From assembly GCA_050741255.1 (NCBI GenBank), contig JBOIEQ010000068.1, forward strand, positions 1 through 21,657: 21,657 bases of DNA. Direction: 5' to 3'. This DNA is from CAZXNF01 sp050741255 (GTDB lineage Bacteria; Pseudomonadota; Gammaproteobacteria; Burkholderiales; SG8-41). The position numbers were made by a program, and so were the translations under genes. Shown here one piece after another: positions 16,637 through 21,657 of the stretch (positions within the stretch are counted from its first letter, which is position 1; every line of letters begins with the position of its first letter). Below the pieces are notes generated by a model. That model saw only the letters and a list, made by a program, of their open reading frames with translations, had not been told where the DNA came from and searched no databases.

Positions 16637-17401
16637 ATGACAAGACTCGCCTCATTGATGCACGACGGTATCGCCGAATCGGTCAGGAGTGCCGATCCCT
16701 ATCGGGGGTCCGCTGTCCGTACGCCCGCCCCCGGCCGCTTCACGCTGCCGCTCGCGGCGTGGCACGCGTGGACGCCCGGGAACGAAGCGGGCACCGCGGC
16801 CGCATTCATCGATCCGCTGCTGCGCCGGCGCCTGAGTCCGCTCGGCAAAGCCGGCCTGCAGGTGGCCGAGCAGTGTGCCGCCGGCCACCAACCTTTGCGC
16901 ATCGTGTACGGCTCCCGCCATGGCGAGCTCGCGCGCTCCGCGGAAATGCTCACCGCGCTGTCCCGCCGCGAATCGGTTTCGCCCACCTCCTTCAGTCTGT
17001 CGGTCCTGAATGCGCTGCCCGGCGTGTATTCGATCCATCGCGCCGACCGCGCCCCCGGCACCGCCATCTCTGCCGGCGCCGAAACCCTGGGCTGGAGCCT
17101 GGTGGAAGCGGCGACCCAATATTTCAGCGCCCCGGAACAGCCGGTGCTGATGCTCTACGCGGACGCGCCGCTCCCCGCGCTGTACGCGGACCGCGCGTCC
17201 GGTCCCGCGCAACTCACCGTCCTCGGCCTGCTGTTCGCGGCCGGGGGTGCCGCCCGGCTGACGGTGGCGTACGCGCCCGCCGCGGCCGGGCCGCCGACGG
17301 CGGATGCACAGGCCGACGTGCTGCTTGCAGCCCTCGCGCGGCAGGAACCGAGCAGATGGCACGGCGCCGTGCGCGACTGGGAGTGGGGCCTCCTTGAATA
17401 A
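16637..17401 (+). CDS. apeC: Beta-ketoacyl synthase chain-length-factor-like protein of aryl polyene synthesis (ApeC)
   Basis: Short ketosynthase-like subunit (Ketoacyl-synt_2 type) that pairs with a full ketosynthase to set polyene length. The 254-residue product has no catalytic Cys in a ketosynthase context. The recognisable core begins at FTLPLAAWHAWTPG and includes SPTSFSLSVLNALPGVYSI and the ISAGAETLGWSLVEA block. It is the first gene of the plus-strand operon, followed by acyltransferase, two ACPs, membrane protein, ligase and dehydratase, the apeC-to-apeI order known from Xenorhabdus and E. coli. The start is uncertain: the frame is closed by a stop at 16604, and ATGs at 16637 and 16658 both lack a good Shine-Dalgarno. 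About 30 residues precede the conserved core. Confidence 0.85.
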   Translation: MTRLASLMHDGIAESVRSADPYRGSAVRTPAPGRFTLPLAAWHAWTPGNEAGTAAAFIDPLLRRRLSPLGKAGLQVAEQCAAGHQPLRIVYGSRHGELARSAEMLTALSRRESVSPTSFSLSVLNALPGVYSIHRADRAPGTAISAGAETLGWSLVEAATQYFSAPEQPVLMLYADAPLPALYADRASGPAQLTVLGLLFAAGGAARLTVAYAPAAAGPPTADAQADVLLAALARQEPSRWHGAVRDWEWGLLE

Positions 17402-18179
17402 GATTTTTTACACGTGGCGACTGGCCATGACCGGGCTTGCCTTCGCCCTCTTCGGGACCGGGGCCCTGCTGCTGTCGGTCTGCGTGTTTCCATTGCTGTG
17501 GGTGCTGCCCGGCACTGCCGCGGCCAGGACCCGGCGCATCCGCGCCGTGCTGAAACTCGCGTTCACGGCCTTCATCGGTTTTCTACGGCTGTTCGGCGTC
17601 ATGCGGCTGCACATCGACCATCCGGAGCGCCTGCACGCCGCCGGTGAAGTCATCGTGATCGCCAACCACCCCACCTACCTCGATGTGGTGGTCCTGCTGT
17701 CGCTGATCTCGGATGCCGCCTGCGTGGTGAAGGCCTCGCACTGGCGCCATCCCTGCTACGCAGGCGTCATGCGCGCGGCCCGTTACGTCAGCAACGCCAC
17801 CCACGAGGGGCTGATTGCCGACGGCGCGAGAGCGCTGGAGACCGGATGTCCGCTGCTGATTTTTCCCGAAGGCACCCGCAGCACGCCGGGCCAGCCGATG
17901 AAATTCCTGCGCGGCGCGGCCTATATCGCCCTGTCGAGCGGCAAACCGATTCTGCCCGTGCTGATCTTTTGCGATCCCCCGGCACTGGGCAAGCAGCATC
18001 GCTGGTACGACATTCCGGACCGTCCCTTCCATATCCGCGTGGTGACGCTGCCGGCGGTGAGTGCCGCGGGCCTGCTCGACGCCGGCCCGGCGGCAACACC
18101 CGTGCTCGCGGCGCGCCGGCTGACCGAAGGGCTGGAGAGTTTTTTCATGCAGGAACTGGATGTCCATGGACGCACTTGA
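17394..18179 (+). CDS. apeD: PlsC-like lysophospholipid acyltransferase family protein (ApeD)
   Basis: Membrane-associated acyltransferase of the aryl polyene cluster, presumed to attach or make part of the lipid anchor. The 261-residue product has a hydrophobic N-terminal segment (about 14-38), a second weaker one (about 55-68), the HX4D motif NHPTYLD (H92, D97) and the FPEGTRS motif (157-163). I start at TTG 17394, giving MNKIFYTWRLAMTGLAF, which fits the family N-terminus and has GGAG about 10 nt upstream; the ATG at 17427 would cut into the conserved start. It overlaps apeC by 8 bp and apeE by 20 bp. Confidence 0.87.
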   Translation: MNKIFYTWRLAMTGLAFALFGTGALLLSVCVFPLLWVLPGTAAARTRRIRAVLKLAFTAFIGFLRLFGVMRLHIDHPERLHAAGEVIVIANHPTYLDVVVLLSLISDAACVVKASHWRHPCYAGVMRAARYVSNATHEGLIADGARALETGCPLLIFPEGTRSTPGQPMKFLRGAAYIALSSGKPILPVLIFCDPPALGKQHRWYDIPDRPFHIRVVTLPAVSAAGLLDAGPAATPVLAARRLTEGLESFFMQELDVHGRT

Positions 18180-18441
18180 ACTCGACTTGAAGCGCCTGAT
18201 CGTCGACGCGCTCAGCCTCGAGGACATCCGGCCCGAGGACATCGACAGCGAGGCGCCGCTGTTCGGCGAGGGACTGGGGCTCGACTCGATCGACGCACTC
18301 GAACTGGGCGTCGCACTGCGCAAGAAATACGGCCTTGTGCTGACCGCGAATGATCCCGCCACGCGGGAATCCTTCCGTTCGGTGCGCGCGCTCGCCGGAC
18401 TCGTCAGCCGCCAGGCGGAAGCGACGCGGGGGCCCGCATGA
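18160..18441 (+). CDS. apeE: Acyl carrier protein 1 of the aryl polyene cluster (ApeE)
   Basis: 93-residue carrier protein. The phosphopantetheine-accepting serine is S43 in GLGLDSIDALEL, and the surrounding helix II is followed by the basic patch LRKKYGL. The ATG at 18160 lies inside the end of apeD with AGGA closely upstream; an ATG at 18166 is the alternative. Its stop overlaps the next ACP start as ATGA. Having two distinct ACPs in tandem is typical of aryl polyene clusters, where starter and elongation roles may be split. The apeE name follows gene order. Confidence 0.9.
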   Translation: MSMDALELDLKRLIVDALSLEDIRPEDIDSEAPLFGEGLGLDSIDALELGVALRKKYGLVLTANDPATRESFRSVRALAGLVSRQAEATRGPA

Positions 18442-18692
18442 CCGCCATGACCGACGACGAAATCCTCGCGCGGCTGAAAGCCATCCTGACGGAGACCTTC
18501 GAAGTCGATCCCGCCCGCGTGACCCGCGAAGCGCGCCTGTTCGACGAGCTGGACCTCGACAGCATCGATGCCGTCGACCTGGCGATCAAGCTGCAGGAAC
18601 TGACCGGCAAGCGCATCCGCCCGGAACAGTTCAAGAACATCCGCACCGTCGGCGACGTGGTCGGCGCCGTGCGCGAACTGCTGGCCGCCTGA
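18438..18692 (+). CDS. apeF: Acyl carrier protein 2 of the aryl polyene cluster (ApeF)
   Basis: 84-residue carrier protein with accepting serine S42 in LDLDSIDAVDL. It differs from the first ACP in the loop before the serine and in helix III (TGKRIRPEQFKNIRTVGDVV), which resembles elongation-type ACPs. It starts 4 bp inside the end of apeE (ATGA), so the two are likely made in a fixed ratio by coupled translation. The downstream gene starts after a 10-bp gap. Confidence 0.92.
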   Translation: MTAMTDDEILARLKAILTETFEVDPARVTREARLFDELDLDSIDAVDLAIKLQELTGKRIRPEQFKNIRTVGDVVGAVRELLAA

Positions 18693-18702
18693 AGGCGTAG
18701 CC

Positions 18703-19266
18703 GTGAAAAAGCTGCACCTGCTCCTGTGGGCCGTCTACCCGCTGCTCGTGTACGCGGGGCTGATGGTGCTGGAGCCGCGCGTGCTGGCGCTGGCGCTGGG
18801 CGCGGTGCTGATCTGGCGCCAGCGCCGCGTCGCGGCGGGCCTCTACGCGAATCTCGGCGCCGCCCAGCGCCTGTTCATCGGCCTGCTGCTGGCGCTGACG
18901 CTCGCCACCGCACTCACCAACAGCGAGACGCTGCTGCGCTGCTATCCGGTGGCGATGAATGCCGGCCTGCTGGCGATCTTCGGTCTCTCGCTCGTGCATC
19001 CGCCGACCATCGTCGAGCGCATCGCCCGGCTGCGCATGCCCGCTCTCGATGCCGCGGGCCTGCGCTACACGCGGCGCGTCACCCAGGTGTGGTGCGCATT
19101 TTTCCTTGTGAATGGAACGATCGCCGCCTGGACCGCTCTCTTCGCCAGCCGCGAGCTGTGGGCGCTGTACAACGGCGGCATTGCCTACGTGCTGATGGGC
19201 CTGCTGTTCGGCGTCGAACTGCTGACGCGTCGCCGGGCGATGGCCGCGCCCGTCGTCCTGCCGTGA
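18703..19266 (+). CDS. apeG: Small polytopic membrane protein of the aryl polyene cluster (ApeG)
   Basis: 187 residues with about five or six hydrophobic spans (roughly 5-26, 28-38, 57-76, 82-99, 122-142, 150-171), so an inner-membrane protein. It matches in position and character the conserved COG4648-type membrane protein found between the ACPs and the AMP-ligase in these clusters; its molecular function is not known. The start is GTG at 18703 with AAGG 8 nt upstream. Its stop overlaps the ligase start as GTGA. Confidence 0.85.
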   Translation: MKKLHLLLWAVYPLLVYAGLMVLEPRVLALALGAVLIWRQRRVAAGLYANLGAAQRLFIGLLLALTLATALTNSETLLRCYPVAMNAGLLAIFGLSLVHPPTIVERIARLRMPALDAAGLRYTRRVTQVWCAFFLVNGTIAAWTALFASRELWALYNGGIAYVLMGLLFGVELLTRRRAMAAPVVLP

Positions 19267-20639
19267 GCGCCGCTTTCATTCCCTTGTCGCACCTGCTGGC
19301 GCAGGGCCGGGTGGCAGATCCCGCGGTGTGCCTGCGCGACGGCGCAACGATCCCCTGGTCCACGTTCACCGCCGGCGTGGGCCGGCTCGCCGCGGTCGTC
19401 GGCACGCACGCGCACCGGCGCTGGCTGCTCGCCTGCGAGGAGCCGCTGGCGTTCGCGACGGCCTTGTTCGCCGTGTTGCACGCGGGACGCGTCCCGGTCA
19501 TCCCTCCCAACTTCCAGCCAGGCACGCTGGCCGCCCTCGCCGTCGAGGTCGATGCCGGCGTCACCGATCACACAGCGCCCGCCGCCGCCCTGCACTGGCT
19601 GCCGGTCGCTGCCGGCGATGGCGCCGCCGTCACGCTCGCGCCGCTGCCGGGCAACGCGGAGATCGTGCTCTATACCTCCGGCTCGAGCGGCGCGCCCAAG
19701 GCGGTGACCAAGACGCTCGCCCAGTTCGATGCCGAAGTCGCCCTGCTGGAAAGGCTGTGGGGCGCGCGGCTCGCGGACCACGCCGTCGCGGCCACTGTGC
19801 CCCACCATCATATTTACGGCCTGCTGTTCCGACTCTTGTGGCCGCTGGCCGCCGGGCGTCCCTTCGACGACGCGGTCTGCGCCGAACCCGAGACTCTGGC
19901 GGCGCGGCTGCAGACACCCGTCCGCCCCGTGCTCATCAGCAGTCCGGCCTTTCTGTCGCGGCTGACCGATCTGGTACTGATCGGGCAGTGTTCGCCGGCG
20001 CCGGTGATGACGTTTTCCTCCGGCGGTCCGCTGCCGGCCGTGACGGCGCGCGCGATCGCGGACGGCTGGGGCGAGGCGCCGACGGAGGTCTACGGCAGCA
20101 CCGAGACCGGCGGCATCGCGTGGCGACGCCAGGTCGCGGCTGAGGATGGTGACGCCTGGACGCTGCTGCCTGGCGTGCGCTTGCGCGCCGATAGTGATGG
20201 CGCGCATGCCGTGCATTCGCCGCAGGCGGGTACAACGGCGCAGACGCTGGCCGACCGGATCGCGCTGCGCGACGACGGCCGCTTCCACCTGCAGGGCCGC
20301 CTCGACCGCGTCCTCAAGGTGGAGGAAAAGCGCCTCTCGCTGCCGGAGATGGAAGCCTGGCTCGAGGACCATCCGTGGGTGCGGGAAGCCGCCGCGACCG
20401 CACTGCCGGTACCGGTGCGGCTCGGCGCCGCGATCGTGTTGTCGACGGCGGGCGCGGAAGCGCTGCGGCTGAACGACGAGAAGACCATCGCGGCTGCGCT
20501 GAAGGACCATCTGCTGTCCCGCTTCGACCGGGTGCTGCTGCCGAAACGGTGGCGTTTTCCGGAAACCCTGCCCCGCTCCGATCGCGGCAAGGTCGTGGCC
20601 GCGGAACTGGTGGCGCTGTTCGGCGGCGTGACGCCATGA
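19263..20639 (+). CDS. apeH: AMP-dependent acyl-CoA/ACP synthetase-like ligase (ApeH)
   Basis: Adenylate-forming enzyme that activates the aryl starter acid (a hydroxybenzoate or hydroxycinnamate in known pathways) and loads it on an ACP. The 458-residue product has the P-loop LYTSGSSGAPK at 136-146, the VYGSTETGG motif, the hinge region LDRVLKVEEKRLSLPEME and a C-terminal Lys in RSDRGKVV. It is shorter than typical acyl-CoA ligases, as usual for this cluster. The start is GTG at 19263 overlapping the apeG stop as GTGA; the open frame upstream runs out of phase through apeG and is not coding. The starter acid cannot be deduced here because no ammonia lyase or chorismatase is in view. Confidence 0.9.
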   Translation: MSAAFIPLSHLLAQGRVADPAVCLRDGATIPWSTFTAGVGRLAAVVGTHAHRRWLLACEEPLAFATALFAVLHAGRVPVIPPNFQPGTLAALAVEVDAGVTDHTAPAAALHWLPVAAGDGAAVTLAPLPGNAEIVLYTSGSSGAPKAVTKTLAQFDAEVALLERLWGARLADHAVAATVPHHHIYGLLFRLLWPLAAGRPFDDAVCAEPETLAARLQTPVRPVLISSPAFLSRLTDLVLIGQCSPAPVMTFSSGGPLPAVTARAIADGWGEAPTEVYGSTETGGIAWRRQVAAEDGDAWTLLPGVRLRADSDGAHAVHSPQAGTTAQTLADRIALRDDGRFHLQGRLDRVLKVEEKRLSLPEMEAWLEDHPWVREAAATALPVPVRLGAAIVLSTAGAEALRLNDEKTIAAALKDHLLSRFDRVLLPKRWRFPETLPRSDRGKVVAAELVALFGGVTP

Positions 20640-20989
20640 CGGCGCTGCTGCCGGAGATTCTCGCCCAGCGGCTGACGCCGTCCGGGCGCGCCGAATACGA
20701 CCTCAGTCTGCCCGCCGACGTGTTCGCGTTCGCCGGTCATTTCCCGGGGCTGCCGATCCTGCCGGGCGTCGTGCAGTTGCATTGGGCGATCCACTTCGGC
20801 GCACGACACTTCGAATGGCCGGGGCCGTTCACCGCCGTGGAACAACTCAAGTTCCTGGCGGCCGTCCGGCCGCAGGACCGGCTGACGCTCAGCCTCAGCT
20901 GGGACGAGGCGCGGGCGCGGCTCCAGTTCGAGTACTGCGGCGGCCGGAAGAAGGTTTCGCGCGGCCAGGTGATATTTTCCAGGCCATGA
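20636..20989 (+). CDS. apeI: Hotdog-fold 3-hydroxyacyl-ACP dehydratase (ApeI)
   Basis: 117-residue single hotdog-domain protein. GHFPGLPILPGVVQLHW at 34-50 corresponds to the FabA/FabZ active-site region, with the catalytic-type H35. It removes water from 3-hydroxyacyl intermediates during polyene extension, and in known clusters pairs with a second dehydratase, ApeP. At the position where FabZ has its acidic partner in the central helix this protein has H49. Coupled start ATGA with the ligase stop and again with the glycosyltransferase downstream. Confidence 0.88.
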   Translation: MTALLPEILAQRLTPSGRAEYDLSLPADVFAFAGHFPGLPILPGVVQLHWAIHFGARHFEWPGPFTAVEQLKFLAAVRPQDRLTLSLSWDEARARLQFEYCGGRKKVSRGQVIFSRP

Positions 20990-21657
20990 CGTTTCATCCC
21001 GCGCTGGTCATTCCCGTCTACAACCACCCGGACACCATCACGGGCGTCGTGGCGAAGCTGGCGCCTTATCAGCTGCCGATCTTCATCGTGGACGACGGCA
21101 GCAACCCCGCCACGCAGGCGGTGCTCGTGGCGCTTGCCGACGCGCAGCCGCTCGTGCGGCTCCACCGGCTGCCGGTCAACGCGGGCAAGGGCGCTGCCGT
21201 GATGCGCGGCTTGCGGGAAGCGCAGGCGCAGGGCCACACCCACGCGCTGCAGATCGATGCCGACGCGCAGCACGACACGGCCGACGTGCCGGTTTTCCTC
21301 GCCCGTGGACGCGCCCATCCCGAAGCCGTGATCTGCGGGCAGCCGGTGTTCGATGGCACCGTGAAGAAGGCCCGCCTCTACGGACGCTATCTCACGCATG
21401 TCTGGGTCTGGATCGAAACGCTGTCGTTCACCATCCGCGATTCGCTGTGCGGATTCCGCCTCTACCCATTGGCGGCCACCGGCGCGCTGATGAACCGCGT
21501 GCGCATCCCCACGCGCATGCAGTTCGATCCCGAAATCCTGGTACGCCTGGTCTGGGCCGGCGTCCCGGTGGAGAACGTGCCGACGCGCGTCACCTACCCG
21601 CCCGGCGGGGTGTCGCATTTCCGGATGGTCCGCGACAACGTACGCATCTCGTGGATG
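20986..21657 (+). CDS. apeJ: Family 2 glycosyltransferase of the aryl polyene cluster (ApeJ), cut by window edge
   Basis: GT-A fold glycosyltransferase; 224 codons are visible before the right edge. It has the nucleotide-sugar motif IVDDGSN (D36, D37), NAGKGAAVMRG at 65-75, the metal-binding DAD at 91-93, and the DSLCGFRLYP acceptor-side block typical of dolichol-phosphate-mannose-synthase-like GT2 enzymes. In some aryl polyene clusters this enzyme is fused to a lauroyl-type acyltransferase; whether that holds here lies beyond the edge. It starts at ATG 20986, overlapping apeI by 4 bp. It likely adds a sugar to the growing anchor or polyene. Confidence 0.88.
   Translation, partial: MTFHPALVIPVYNHPDTITGVVAKLAPYQLPIFIVDDGSNPATQAVLVALADAQPLVRLHRLPVNAGKGAAVMRGLREAQAQGHTHALQIDADAQHDTADVPVFLARGRAHPEAVICGQPVFDGTVKKARLYGRYLTHVWVWIETLSFTIRDSLCGFRLYPLAATGALMNRVRIPTRMQFDPEILVRLVWAGVPVENVPTRVTYPPGGVSHFRMVRDNVRISWM

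Noticed and set aside
19185..20510. 441-residue open frame antisense to apeH
   Set aside because: Arg/Gly/His-rich shadow of the ligase gene with no motif or ribosome binding site.

Overview
The window is a high-GC, gene-dense chromosomal segment of a gammaproteobacterium, probably from a Xanthomonadales/Nevskiales/Chromatiales-type lineage. The evidence is the gammaproteobacterial block yceF(maf)/yceD-rpmF-plsX-fabH-fabD-fabG next to sppA, an rluC-type gene and rne (RNase E), followed by a uvrB/aminotransferase pair. This is inference from gene content and order; no rRNA or other taxonomic marker is present.

Left part (1-4600, minus strand): a phospholipid and fatty-acid initiation operon reading leftward, yceD, rpmF, plsX, fabH, fabD, fabG, with fabG cut by the window edge after about 245 codons. 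fabH/plsX and fabG/fabD overlap by 4 bp. A near-consensus sigma70 promoter lies just in front of yceD. maf (yceF type) diverges from it. Next comes a second leftward operon, rluC-type gene > HAD phosphatase > Rieske protein > sppA, with every junction overlapping.

Middle (8204-16422): a 672-bp gene-free region with several inverted repeats forms the leader of rne. The rne stop codon directly abuts the stop of a convergent low-molecular-weight phosphatase gene, which is translationally coupled to uvrB. uvrB diverges from a class I aromatic/aspartate aminotransferase. That gene converges with a 4'-phosphopantetheinyl transferase, and both stop codons sit inside a perfect 22-bp palindrome.

Right part (about 16467 to the end, plus strand): the beginning of an aryl polyene (APE) pigment cluster, in the order chain-length-factor-type ketosynthase, PlsC-like acyltransferase, two acyl carrier proteins, small membrane protein, AMP-ligase, hotdog dehydratase, family 2 glycosyltransferase. 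This matches the apeC-to-apeJ order. All junctions overlap or nearly touch, so it looks like one translationally coupled operon. The divergent phosphopantetheinyl transferase would activate the two carrier proteins. The partner ketosynthases, ketoreductase, thioesterase and exporter expected for this pathway would lie beyond the right edge.

Working together: the left operons make malonyl-ACP-dependent acyl chains and phosphatidate precursors, and the right cluster uses the same chemistry (malonyl-ACP, carrier proteins, dehydration) to build a lipid-linked polyene in the cell envelope. I did not find a wholly new system. The most noteworthy items are regulatory and architectural: the near-leaderless yceD promoter, the palindromic shared stop codons, the structured rne leader, TTG starts with strong ribosome binding sites, and an insertion in RNase E.
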